A stretch of DNA of 64,000 nt, taken from positions 558,001 through 622,000 of the forward strand of contig NZ_QJSU01000001.1 in assembly GCF_003217155.1 (NCBI RefSeq), given 5' to 3'. The translations under genes and the position numbers were made by a program. Under the pieces are notes generated by a model. The model saw only the letters and a list, made by a program, of their open reading frames with translations. It was not told where the DNA came from and did not search any database. Origin of the DNA: Psychrobacter fozii. GTDB lineage: Bacteria > Pseudomonadota > Gammaproteobacteria > Pseudomonadales > Moraxellaceae. This document shows positions 18,749-27,413 of the stretch, in pieces (the first letter of the stretch is position 1; every line of letters begins with the position of its first letter).

Positions 18749-18838
18749 AGATACGATAAAATTTATTAATAGCTATTTTAAAAATAAAAATATAATATAT
18801 AGATACGATTATTATTTTTAAATTAATTAATCGTATCT
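18749..18838. promoter_or_regulatory. Candidate operator repeats in the divergent promoter region
   Basis: AGATACGATTA at 18801-18811 is inverted at 18828-18838 (TAATCGTATCT), a perfect 11-base inverted repeat with a 16-base spacer. A third half-site, AGATACGAT, lies at 18749-18757. They sit between the viperin operon and the divergent 603-residue gene, the place expected for a shared transcription factor. Confidence 0.55.
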
Positions 18839-18904
18839 GCTTTATATAAAAATTTATTTTATATCTTAATAACATCCAGATAATATTTATAAACAACCTC
18901 TTTT

Positions 18905-18918
18905 AGGTATTTATACCT
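18905..18918. promoter_or_regulatory. Short palindrome upstream of the 603-residue gene
   Basis: AGGTATTTATACCT has 6-base arms and a TT centre, about 54 bp before the start codon. It could be an operator; no promoter is clear enough to place it. Confidence 0.3.
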
Positions 18919-18971
18919 ATAGACAGTATCCCCAACTAATTAAAAGCAAGGCTATACTTAGGAAATTCTGA

Positions 18972-20783
18972 ATGAACTCAAGTTACAAAAAAGATGATAA
19001 AAAGCTAATCGATTTAAATCTAGAAGTACTAGGAGTACGACCTAAGGATATTGATAGTATTGTCAAAGAGACCCAAAACGTTACAAAGATGGTGTTTGAG
19101 CAAGTATTTTTAGTGATGCTATACACAAGACAGCTGATATTGCAGCCTAGCACTGGATCACATATTGAAGACAGATTAAAGCTCATTTTCATTGTATGCG
19201 ACGTTATAAAATTAAAGCTTGGAAGCGCACCTAATAGAACTGAGCACTTAAAAATTAGAGACACTATTTTGCAGATGATGGAAGACAACAAAGGCAGTAA
19301 TGATTTCATCGCTTATTTGCATTCTTTAAAGCTTAAAAATGAGATTGATAGCGATGCTATCGACACTATCTTATCGTCCATACAAAAAGAAAAAGTTGCT
19401 TTTGCTCCTCTTGGCAATATTCATGGAAAGGGCTATAAGTTCATAAATATAGATAGACAGTATAGCTATTATGAGATGTATGCATCTCTTAGATATACTA
19501 TGACTATTTTCAAGAAATTCCTTAATCAAACTCCGTATGACAATAATGTTATAAAACTAGCATTATTTAAAAAAATAAAATCCAAGGCTAAAACCAAAGA
19601 CTTCTATAGACCATCTTCGACGCAGGATGGAAAGGATATACTTTCTGGTGAGCAGAAAAAGATATCAGATTTTTTAGATAATCAGAATTATGCAGAGCTA
19701 GTCAAAGAATTCGAACTCCTACATAAAAAAGAGTTACTACAAGATATTAGAGCAGATATAGCAATTGACTTAGGCGTCTGGGCAACAGATATTTTTCGCC
19801 GAATCTATGACTCAAAGTATATTGGAGGACCAATTTACCGCTCTGAAAACAATTATTTGAATAATATAGACTTATTGGAAATAGACAACGAATCAGAAGA
19901 TAATGTCACTGTTTCTATTGATAAGACAATATTGGAAGATATCTATAAGCTCAATCAGTTAGACCATCTAGCAGATAGCATTAAAAATGTATTAGTTAAT
20001 AGTCTTAGATCTGAAAAAAGAACCGATGGGAAAACTATTAGTTCAAGTACCGAGCATCTTACAGAAAGCTTAAATAAGGTTAAAGACAATAATGAAAGTG
20101 CGTTGACTCAATTAAGCGAATGGTATATAGAGAACTCTATTGATTTTTTTAAGAAAATAGATCAAATACCTAAGGCTATTGTTTCTATTATTGACTTTGA
20201 TCTTCATAACCCATGGAGCGAGGTGAATTGGGACCTAAACAATATTTTAAGGTTCGACCAAGCTTATAGCTACAAAAAACAGATAAATAATCAAGGGCAA
20301 CCTCATCTTAGAAGGAAAAGCCCTATAGCAGAGCATAATAAGCTTGTAACCTATTTAATCTCCTTATTTTTACACTTGAAACTGCATCATAGTTTAATAT
20401 CTTATGAATTTTTCAACTTACTCCAAGATATCAAAAAAGACAACCCAGTACACTTCAATCATTCAGACTTTTTTGAAAACCCAATGATGCTTTCATGGAG
20501 TATTTTTAAGCCATCTACAGAAGTAGAGAATACTGATAATTCTTTTCAAGAGAAAAGCGAAATAAAATTTGGCGAAGATGAGAAAAATCAGATGATGTAT
20601 CGCTTTAAGAAGATACCAATATCTATACGCAATAGTGAGGGACGTAAAGTAAGGATATTGTCTAAAGACACTACTGAAGACGTTTTAGAGACTTTAGTAA
20701 ATTTTATTACCAATCAGCCTAGCACGAAGCCTTATCCTTACAACTCTTCATTTCCACTACCACTAAGAATTCGGAAAAAATAA
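18972..20783 (+). CDS. Unrecognised 603-residue protein beside the viperin operon
   Basis: I do not recognise a family. The protein is soluble-looking, mainly helical, rich in Lys, Asp, Glu, Asn and Ile, with no signal peptide, membrane segment, P-loop or nuclease motif that I can see. Recognisable stretches for a search are IDLGVWATDIFRRIYDSKYIGG (middle) and SIIDFDLHNPWSEVNWDLNNIL (about residues 410-430). The ribosome binding site is AGGA. Base composition is AT-rich like the viperin operon and unlike the flanking core genes, and it is transcribed divergently from it with shared candidate operators. It could be a defence effector, regulator or passenger. Confidence 0.7.
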   Translation: MNSSYKKDDKKLIDLNLEVLGVRPKDIDSIVKETQNVTKMVFEQVFLVMLYTRQLILQPSTGSHIEDRLKLIFIVCDVIKLKLGSAPNRTEHLKIRDTILQMMEDNKGSNDFIAYLHSLKLKNEIDSDAIDTILSSIQKEKVAFAPLGNIHGKGYKFINIDRQYSYYEMYASLRYTMTIFKKFLNQTPYDNNVIKLALFKKIKSKAKTKDFYRPSSTQDGKDILSGEQKKISDFLDNQNYAELVKEFELLHKKELLQDIRADIAIDLGVWATDIFRRIYDSKYIGGPIYRSENNYLNNIDLLEIDNESEDNVTVSIDKTILEDIYKLNQLDHLADSIKNVLVNSLRSEKRTDGKTISSSTEHLTESLNKVKDNNESALTQLSEWYIENSIDFFKKIDQIPKAIVSIIDFDLHNPWSEVNWDLNNILRFDQAYSYKKQINNQGQPHLRRKSPIAEHNKLVTYLISLFLHLKLHHSLISYEFFNLLQDIKKDNPVHFNHSDFFENPMMLSWSIFKPSTEVENTDNSFQEKSEIKFGEDEKNQMMYRFKKIPISIRNSEGRKVRILSKDTTEDVLETLVNFITNQPSTKPYPYNSSFPLPLRIRKK

Positions 20784-20867
20784 TAGACAAAGTAGTACAT
20801 CGATAATAACTAGTGAGCTATGCTGAAGAAACCGTAGTCAAAATTTTTAACTACAAAGCTATCATTC

Positions 20868-20913
20868 AACCACACCCGAACTGGCAGCGATAGTAAGTAA
20901 CTTTGTCCGAGGA
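20868..20913 (+). pseudogene. Decayed fragment of the nitronate monooxygenase gene
   Basis: About 45 bp can be aligned to codons 22-36 of the intact gene at 22309 (region 22371-22416), in the same orientation, with roughly seven mismatches. It encodes TTPELAAIVSNFVRG versus TTPELAATVSNFGGL in the gene. No start codon or further homology is apparent on either side. Confidence 0.75.
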
Positions 20914-20973
20914 AGTACAATAGCGGAAATATGTTCACTTTTATATTTTTTAAATGTATGATTGTATATTCAA

Positions 20974-20997
20974 AGCGGGTGAACACTCGCTTTTTTT
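20974..20997 (+). terminator. Terminator after the 603-residue gene and gene fragment
   Basis: AGCGGGTG paired imperfectly with ACTCGCT, 4-base loop, then seven T. Confidence 0.7.
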
Positions 20998-21101
20998 GTG
21001 TCCGAATAATCGTTATTTTGCTTGCTGATTACTATAAATTGAGTAGCTCTTATCATTATAAGACGGTGGATATTTAATTAATTATTTACATAGGTATTTC
21101 G

Positions 21102-22130
21102 ATGAACTGTAAACTATTTTTATCCATTCTGAGCATTGGGTTTCTTACGACCGCCTTTAGTCATGCTGATGAGAGCGTTACAGCCAACATCGACGCTCCT
21201 TCAATTGCTAGCAAACTTAGCGATATTAATCGTAATGATTTAGCAATTGCCAGTCCGCTGGGTATTACAGTTGGCGAAGACTCTATTGACGTGGCAATGC
21301 AAAAACATCCAGGCCTTGAACCGACCTTACAGTATTGGAATAGTGAATGGTTCGATGATGATCCCTTGGGGTATAGATTTTATAATCTATTAACCGATAT
21401 GTCTTCAACTGAATATGGAAATATAAAAGAAATTGGCGTGTTTGCTGACAGCAAAAATATCATTCAAGAGATATATATTGTATATGATACTGAATTAGTA
21501 TCTTATGATGAAATACTTTCTGATATAAAGCAAAGCTACTTAGAACATCCAATGACCATAGGCAGACTGAATAACTCCTACGCCTACATCAATAATGATT
21601 TTCCAGAACATTCTCGGGGGTATTTCATTGGAGAGGCAACGCAATTTGTCGGTAAAAATGTAAATATCGATATTGCGGACTTTTTATCTGGTGAAATTAA
21701 AGAAGACCTGAGTAATATGAGTTCTATGAAACAGTTAGATGGTACTTCAATGGCACAATTATATTCAGAGCCTGACTGGAGAGAAGATGCCCTTGAAAGA
21801 AGCTTAACAGTGATTTATTCGTCGCCTTCAATGGTGAGCATGCGCAATAAACAATATTTTTATACTGAAAAAATATATAGCAATATCTATCAAGTTGAAA
21901 AAATAATAACCGATTATTTAGCACAAGTAGGCTCAGATAATTTCAAGTTAAATAACATGACTTATCATGACATTTTAACGCGCTTTGTTGATCAACAGCC
22001 TATTCCGTCTTCTGATGATGAAGCAATTGAGTTATATAAAACAATCGTTGCGCAAACGCAAAAGGATTTATTCTTAATAAAAGCCTTCACAATGAGCGAA
22101 AAAATACGTGCTGCTATTCCATGGAAGTGA
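21102..22130 (+). CDS. Exported protein of unknown function
   Basis: A 342-residue protein with a clear signal peptide (LFLSILSIGFLTTAFSHA-DES). I do not recognise a family. The mature part starts with a segment containing SPLGITVGEDSIDVAMQKHPG, a pattern seen in small periplasmic repeat proteins of Moraxellaceae in which a short motif is followed by an acidic helix, but this is only an impression. No cysteine, metal site or membrane anchor is obvious. It lies between the nitronate monooxygenase fragment and the intact gene. Confidence 0.6.
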   Translation: MNCKLFLSILSIGFLTTAFSHADESVTANIDAPSIASKLSDINRNDLAIASPLGITVGEDSIDVAMQKHPGLEPTLQYWNSEWFDDDPLGYRFYNLLTDMSSTEYGNIKEIGVFADSKNIIQEIYIVYDTELVSYDEILSDIKQSYLEHPMTIGRLNNSYAYINNDFPEHSRGYFIGEATQFVGKNVNIDIADFLSGEIKEDLSNMSSMKQLDGTSMAQLYSEPDWREDALERSLTVIYSSPSMVSMRNKQYFYTEKIYSNIYQVEKIITDYLAQVGSDNFKLNNMTYHDILTRFVDQQPIPSSDDEAIELYKTIVAQTQKDLFLIKAFTMSEKIRAAIPWK

Positions 22131-22308
22131 TAAAGGTCAGGAAATCTAGAACATTACACAGCGTTTCGAAGCGGAACCAAAACCCTCTAAAGCACCGACT
22201 AATAAAAACCTTCCTATTTCCTAACTAAATAAACACTATCTCACATACTATTTACTCAGCTCTGTTAAAGTAAGTCATGCAAACACCCTACTAAAAAGGC
22301 AGCCAGTC

Positions 22309-23352
22309 ATGAGCTTACTTGATACTCTGAATTTAACCTACCCTGTCGTCCAAGCACCCATGGCAGGAGCAACCACACCTGAGCTGGCAGCGACGGTCAG
22401 TAACTTTGGCGGACTGGGCTCATTAGGATCTGGCATGACGGCGCCAGACGTTTTGACCAGTCAAATTGATACCATTAAATCGCTCACCGACCGACCTTTT
22501 ATGATCAATCTGATGGTGCTCTCTGAGCAGGACTCTACGACCTTTAATACCGCAATGCCTGCTTGGTTAAGTCAATACTATCAAGACAACAATATCGAGT
22601 TTGCACTACCTGAGCGCCCAGCGCTAAGCTTTTTAGACCAGCTACAAGTGCTCTATGACAATCCCGTTCCTGTCGCCAGTTTTACCTTTGGTATTATCAG
22701 TGCCGAGCAAGTTCAGCATCTCCAAGGTCTCGGCACGCGCGTCATCGGCACCGCCAATCATCCATTAGAAGCGAAAGCGTGGGCGGATATTGGCGCAGAT
22801 GCGGTATGTGTACAAGGAGTCGAAGCTGGTGGGCATCGCGGTGGTTGGCTACCGCAAAGTGAAAGTGATCCATTAGGGTTATTGACGTTGATTGGTCAGA
22901 CACGTGCCTGTACCGATATTCCGTTGATCGCAGCAGGTGGTATTATGACTGGACAAGCTATCAAAGCTATTCAGGCAGCTGGTGCCGAGCTGGCACAAAT
23001 AGGGACAGCATTTTTGACCACCGATACATGCGGTATCAATGACATTTATAAACAAGCTTTACTGGATGCCAGTCATAGCAAACGCAGCGCTGAGACACGC
23101 TTAACTCGATTATTCTCAGGTAAGCTCGCTCGTGGTTTATTGAATGATTATCTACGTGATTTTTCCACATTTGAAAGCGCTAATGAGCTACCGCCCTATC
23201 CGCAATTAAATGCCATGACCAAGTTTATGCGAGCTAATGCGTCTCAGAATAAAGATGCAGAACATCAATCATTATGGGCTGGACAAGGGGTAGCCTTGGT
23301 CAAACAAGAGAGCACGCTTGAACTGCTTGAGCGATTGGTAAAAGCGTTATAA
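22309..23352 (+). CDS. Nitronate monooxygenase family protein (FMN)
   Basis: FMN-dependent TIM-barrel enzyme that would oxidise alkyl nitronates (propionate-3-nitronate-type). The N-terminal FMN motif VVQAPMAGATTPELAATVSNFGGLGSLGSG, the central AVCVQGVEAGGHRGG segment with the catalytic His, and the phosphate site IPLIAAGGIMTG...GAELAQIGTAFL are all present. Length is 347. It is convergent with the lipase-type gene that follows, with only 2 bp between the stop codons. Confidence 0.88.
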   Translation: MSLLDTLNLTYPVVQAPMAGATTPELAATVSNFGGLGSLGSGMTAPDVLTSQIDTIKSLTDRPFMINLMVLSEQDSTTFNTAMPAWLSQYYQDNNIEFALPERPALSFLDQLQVLYDNPVPVASFTFGIISAEQVQHLQGLGTRVIGTANHPLEAKAWADIGADAVCVQGVEAGGHRGGWLPQSESDPLGLLTLIGQTRACTDIPLIAAGGIMTGQAIKAIQAAGAELAQIGTAFLTTDTCGINDIYKQALLDASHSKRSAETRLTRLFSGKLARGLLNDYLRDFSTFESANELPPYPQLNAMTKFMRANASQNKDAEHQSLWAGQGVALVKQESTLELLERLVKAL

Positions 23353-23354
23353 AT

Positions 23355-24305
23355 TTACTCATCTTTTAACGTTGCCCGAAATTTTTTATAATCTGCTGCT
23401 GTCTCTTTTACCGACTCTATCATCGGTACGTGACCGACTTCTGGCATCATAATAACTGTCGACTGCGGGATAATTTCCTTAATCAACGCAGTCGTTTCAG
23501 GCTTGATGACTTGGTCTTTTTCGCCCCAAACGACCAGCATCGGAATCTGATAGTTCGCAATGACTTTGGCACGCTCTTCGACATTGTCTGTGACGATCTG
23601 CTCTAGTATTTTGGACTCAAGCGCTTTATTAGCGATACGCTCTTGCGCAAATACCGCTTGCACAGTTTTGGGCAAATAAGGCGGCTTATACATGACAAAG
23701 TCATACATCTCGTAGATATCTTCCGTCTTATTGATCAATAGGGGATTGTTCTCAAGCGTGGCATTTTCCAACGATTTAGGAATGCCCGCTGACCAAAACC
23801 CTGCGCTATCGATGAGCCATAGACTTTTGACATCGTCTGGATACTTTGCCGCATAAGCCACACTGATGGCACCGCCCATCGAATTACCGCCGATATGGAT
23901 ATTGGAGGCCAAGCCCTTCGCTTGCATCAACTCATGCAGACGCTGCGCTTGGGCATCCGCGCGATAATCCGCTGTGTCAGGCTTACTCGAATCACCAAAC
24001 CCTAATAAGTCTGGAATAACAAGGTGATAGTCAGCCAGCTTGTCAGCGATACGAGTGAAATTGTCTTTATTACCGCCAAAACCATGAATCAATAATAAAG
24101 GCTCAGCATTGATAGCGTTATTTTCGGTATAAGTGAGTTGTTCACCAGAAGCGAGTGTAAATACCTTAGTGGTAAGGTCTGCTTTATTGCGTTCGTGTTG
24201 GATGATTTTTTGAGTCGTGTTTACGGCTAGCGTATTGGGTGCGGTGGTACAGCCGACGACTGATAAACTGAGTACAGTGGCGAGGCTTAGGCGTTTTAAT
24301 ATCAT
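23355..24305 (-). CDS. Alpha/beta hydrolase, lipase-type lipoprotein
   Basis: From ATG 24305 the protein has a lipoprotein leader (MILKRLSLATVLSLSVVGC-TT), so it is probably lipid-anchored in the envelope. The oxyanion motif is LLIHGFGGNKDNF, the nucleophile is in IGGNSMGGAISV, and the catalytic His is in EVGHVPMIES. This layout is common to the Lip-1-type cold-active esterases of Psychrobacter and Moraxella. The frame is open to 24395 but those 30 residues are not family-like. Substrate class is inferred, not shown. Confidence 0.83.
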   Translation of the reverse strand: MILKRLSLATVLSLSVVGCTTAPNTLAVNTTQKIIQHERNKADLTTKVFTLASGEQLTYTENNAINAEPLLLIHGFGGNKDNFTRIADKLADYHLVIPDLLGFGDSSKPDTADYRADAQAQRLHELMQAKGLASNIHIGGNSMGGAISVAYAAKYPDDVKSLWLIDSAGFWSAGIPKSLENATLENNPLLINKTEDIYEMYDFVMYKPPYLPKTVQAVFAQERIANKALESKILEQIVTDNVEERAKVIANYQIPMLVVWGEKDQVIKPETTALIKEIIPQSTVIMMPEVGHVPMIESVKETAADYKKFRATLKDE

Positions 24306-24413
24306 TGAAACTTTCCTATTAAGAAACAGTAAAAGACTGGTGTGCAAGATGCGGCTAGTGCTGCTTAGAGTCAATCTACTATAACTCGCCACCAAACAAT
24401 AAAATTTATAAAC

Positions 24414-24587
24414 TAGGGCGTGTCCTCATTTTAAAAATGGTGATAAAAATGAGATAAATTGCAGTCAAACAAGGAAAATGGCGCAGATAATATCGAGATA
24501 TTGACCAGCTATTTGACGCCGTTTGGCAAGATTTAGCCATTTTTAACCCATTTAGATAACTATCGATTGAATTGAGGACACGCCCTA
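24414..24587. mobile_element. Non-coding inverted-repeat element (MITE-like), 174 bp
   Basis: Perfect inverted termini TAGGGCGTGTCCTCA / TGAGGACACGCCCTA with TA at both outer ends, consistent with a 2-bp TA duplication. The termini resemble ends of IS5/IS427-group elements. It holds no coding frame of size. Its right end provides the last base of the stop codon of the neighbouring racemase gene, on the other strand. Confidence 0.75.
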
Positions 24588-25319
24588 ACTACTTTCAGTC
24601 CTTACCCAATCATTTTTACCTAACAGAAAATTAACCGCTGCGGCAGCATGAATAGCCGTGGTATCAAATACTGGAATCGGGCTATCGGCTTGACTGATAA
24701 GTAAGCCTATCTCGGTACAGCCCAATATCACACCCTCTGCCCCTTCATTGGCTAAATCTGTAATGGCTTGGCGATAATACTGACGTGAGCTATCGAGTAT
24801 CTGTCCTTGGCACAGCTCGTCATAGATAATACGATGCACCTTTGCGCAAGCGTCAGTCTCAGGAATCAATACTTGTAATCCTGCATCGATAAGGCGCTGC
24901 TTATAAAAATCTTGGGTCATGGTGAACTGTGTACCGAGCAGCGCGATCTTGGTCAGACCTCGCTGCTTAATCGCCTCGGCAGTAGCATCCGCAATATGAA
25001 TAATCGGTAAATCGGTCGCGGCTTCAACGTCACTGACTACTTTATGCATGGTATTGGTCGCAATTAATAACCCCTGTGCACCAGCCGCCTGTAATCGCTC
25101 GCCACTATTTGCCATCATTGCGCCAAGCTCAGTCCACGCTCCTCGTGCTTGCAACGCGCCAATCGGTGCAAAGTCGACACTATGAATCAGCAAATCTGCT
25201 GAGTGTAAGTTACCCAACTCAACTTTGATGCCGTCATTGATTAAGCGATAATAGACCTGAGTACTCTCCCAACTCATACCACCAATGATACCTAATGTGC
25301 GCTGCTTTCGAGCTGCCAT
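24585..25319 (-). CDS. Aspartate/glutamate racemase family protein (YgeA/RacX type)
   Basis: The first family motif is LGIIGGMSWESTQVYYRLIN. The two catalytic sites are unequal: the first reads ATNTMHKV, with Thr in place of the usual Cys, and the second is LGCTEIGLL with Cys. This Thr/Cys pair is the pattern of E. coli YgeA (EcL-DER), a one-direction-biased racemase, not of MurI or plain Asp racemases. Length is 244. Its TAG stop is completed by the end of the MITE-like element, so the C-terminus (VRTESS) may have been altered by the insertion. Confidence 0.85.
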   Translation of the reverse strand: MAARKQRTLGIIGGMSWESTQVYYRLINDGIKVELGNLHSADLLIHSVDFAPIGALQARGAWTELGAMMANSGERLQAAGAQGLLIATNTMHKVVSDVEAATDLPIIHIADATAEAIKQRGLTKIALLGTQFTMTQDFYKQRLIDAGLQVLIPETDACAKVHRIIYDELCQGQILDSSRQYYRQAITDLANEGAEGVILGCTEIGLLISQADSPIPVFDTTAIHAAAAVNFLLGKNDWVRTESS

Positions 25320-25596
25320 TTCATTGTCCTACGTGTTTATTGTGATCGACTTTATCGTAGCAAAATTAATCAGATTTAGTGCGCTATTTCTTTATACTGT
25401 ACTGCTGTAAGAATGGCTATAGTTTAACCATAACAAACCTCGCCATTTATAATAACCATTTTATTCATTGGTCAGCACGCGATATGATAGTACTCAATGG
25501 CAGATTCTAACGGCCCCTACCACCATTTATTATATAAAATTGACACTTACCTCATCAGTGAAGTGTCTTTAGCACCACTCAGGACACTCTAAAACT

Positions 25597-25851
25597 ATGG
25601 CAAATTTTCCTACCATCAGAATACGTACACGGCGCAAATACTACCGCCTTATCTTCACAGGTATCATGGCAATGATGATGTCACTGATAATATCGACGGC
25701 CTTATTGGTGGTAAAACAAGGCTTTATCGACGGCTTTTTTATGGAGTTGATGCATTCGTGGGGACTGGCCTTTATGTTTGCGTGGCCAAGCGCTTACATC
25801 TGCGCCTATCTGGTACAAGAGCATGTGCTCAGTCGTATTGAGTTTTATTAA
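25597..25851 (+). CDS. DUF2798 small membrane protein
   Basis: An 84-residue protein with two membrane segments (IFTGIMAMMMSLIISTALLVV and WGLAFMFAWPSAYICAYLV) and a basic N-terminus. This layout and the W(G/I)xAxxxAxPxA pattern match DUF2798. The function of the family is unknown. It stands alone, with repeat-containing gap sequence after it. Confidence 0.8.
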   Translation: MANFPTIRIRTRRKYYRLIFTGIMAMMMSLIISTALLVVKQGFIDGFFMELMHSWGLAFMFAWPSAYICAYLVQEHVLSRIEFY

Positions 25852-26261
25852 ATAGTATCGATAGCTATCATCATTCTAAGCCATCATCAGTCTAAGATAG
25901 TTTAGATATAGGGCAAGCCAGTTAAGGTTCTACAAAGCATAGACTGAACTGGTCTGATGCCGTATCCCATGTATATGAGCTTGGCTATCTAACGCTAGAG
26001 AATATTACTGATGTAAGCCAAGCTTTCTATAATAAAATCCCGTTAGCGCAAATGTATCTGACGTCTAGACGACCAGTCTATTTTTAAGTATAGTGTCTTT
26101 GTTAGTCGATAACCTATAAGCATCATTATCATGGTATCGTTTCTACTAGAAGAAAAAATACATTGGTGAATGACCTTGGTGGCCTGATGCTTATAGCCGG
26201 TTATTCGTACTCTTAATACACTTATAAATAAACCAAATCATAAATAAATAAAGGAATTATT
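25852..26261. other. Intergenic region with a palindromic repeat
   Basis: The 410 bp gap holds one copy of the palindromic repeat family B (25896-25989). The remainder shows no gene. A ribosome binding site (AAAGGAATT) serves the next gene at the right end. Confidence 0.5.
25896..25989. repeat. Palindromic intergenic repeat, family B copy 1
   Basis: Core phrases TCTACAAAGCATAGACT and CCGTATCCCATGTATA correspond to CTACAAATCGTAGACT and CCGTATCCAATGTATA in copy 2 (35001-35105). Ends read GATAG and CTATC. Confidence 0.6.
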
Positions 26262-27239
26262 ATGCGTAGTGCTATTCATAACAGCTTTGGCAAACCTTCT
26301 GACGTATTGAGCGTGGGCGACAGTCCGATGCCGCAGCCTGCTGCCAACGAAGTCCGTATCAAAACCATCCTCTCCCCTATTCACAACCATGACATGCTGA
26401 CCGTGAGTGGACAATATGGCTATAAGCCTGAAATGCCAGCCATCGGTGGTAGTGAAGCGCTAGGCATTATCAATGCGGTAGGCGATGACGTGACAGACTT
26501 TAGTGTGGGTCAGCGTGTGGCGTGTGCCAGTGTGCATGAGACATGGGCAGAGTATTTTGTCGCCCCTGCCAGCATGGTATTCAACATGCCTGATAGTATC
26601 GAAGACGATTTGGCTGCCCAGCTGATTGCTATGCCGCTGTCTGCCTTAATGCTATTAGAATTCTTAGAAGTAGATAGCGGTCAATGGATCATCCACAATG
26701 CAGCAAACGGCGCTGTCGGTAAGACCCTTGCCATGCTCGCAGCAGCACGCGGCGTGAATACGATTAACCTCGTCCGTAGCAAAGATGCGATAGAAGAGCT
26801 GACCTCACTCGGTATCAAAAACAATGTGGTCACTGCTGATGACGATTGGAAAGACCAAGTCCGCGCCATCATAGGCGATGACAAAATCACAGCAGCCGTT
26901 GACTCAGTCGGTGGTGAGTCGAGCAATGAGCTGCTATCGCTACTGGGTAGCAAAGGAACTCTGGTCTCATTCGGTATCATGTCAGGCAAGCCCATGGCAC
27001 TGGACGCTGGTAGCTTGATCTTTAAGCAAGCCACTGTGAAAGGCTTCTGGGGCAGCAAAACTAGCCAAGAAATGGATCTAGACAACAAGCAGCGTCTGAT
27101 CACTGAATTGCTAGAACGCGCATCGAATGGCGATTTGAAGCTACCGATCGAAGCTGTCTATAGTCTGGACGATATCGCCACCGCTGTCTCTGGAAAAGTA
27201 CAATCAAGTAAAAAAGGCAAAGTTCTTTTAAAACCTTAA
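26262..27239 (+). CDS. MDR-family (MECR-like) zinc-independent dehydrogenase
   Basis: A 325-residue medium-chain dehydrogenase/reductase. The catalytic half has SPIHNHDMLTVSGQYGYKP and GGSEALGIINAVGDDV, and the Rossmann half has AANGAVGKTLAMLAAARGVNTINLVRS. The canonical zinc ligands of alcohol dehydrogenases are missing, which fits the quinone oxidoreductase/enoyl reductase branch. The physiological substrate is unknown. The next gene, 174 bp on, belongs to the same superfamily. Confidence 0.85.
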   Translation: MRSAIHNSFGKPSDVLSVGDSPMPQPAANEVRIKTILSPIHNHDMLTVSGQYGYKPEMPAIGGSEALGIINAVGDDVTDFSVGQRVACASVHETWAEYFVAPASMVFNMPDSIEDDLAAQLIAMPLSALMLLEFLEVDSGQWIIHNAANGAVGKTLAMLAAARGVNTINLVRSKDAIEELTSLGIKNNVVTADDDWKDQVRAIIGDDKITAAVDSVGGESSNELLSLLGSKGTLVSFGIMSGKPMALDAGSLIFKQATVKGFWGSKTSQEMDLDNKQRLITELLERASNGDLKLPIEAVYSLDDIATAVSGKVQSSKKGKVLLKP

Positions 27240-27301
27240 TTCCTACACTCGCCTCGTAATTTCGTAATAAGGGCAAAAACCAGCGGTATTAGCAAATATA
27301 A

Positions 27302-27339
27302 GAAAGCCTATGTGTATTAGCTATAAGGTACGGTGGGCT
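27302..27339 (+). terminator. Possible terminator between the two MDR genes
   Basis: AAAGCC and GGGCTTTTTT about 25 bases apart; the stem is short, so this is weak. Confidence 0.4.
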
Positions 27340-27413
27340 TTTTTAACTATTCTGCTGTAATAGTATCGCTAAGCCAATCAGCGCAAATAATAAGATTTAA
27401 TAAGGATATAACC

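Noticed and set aside
18693..18896. 67-codon frame on the minus strand between the viperin operon and the 603-residue gene
   Set aside because: It arises from AT-rich DNA; the amino acids are mostly Ile, Tyr, Lys, Phe, and it overlaps the operator-like repeats.
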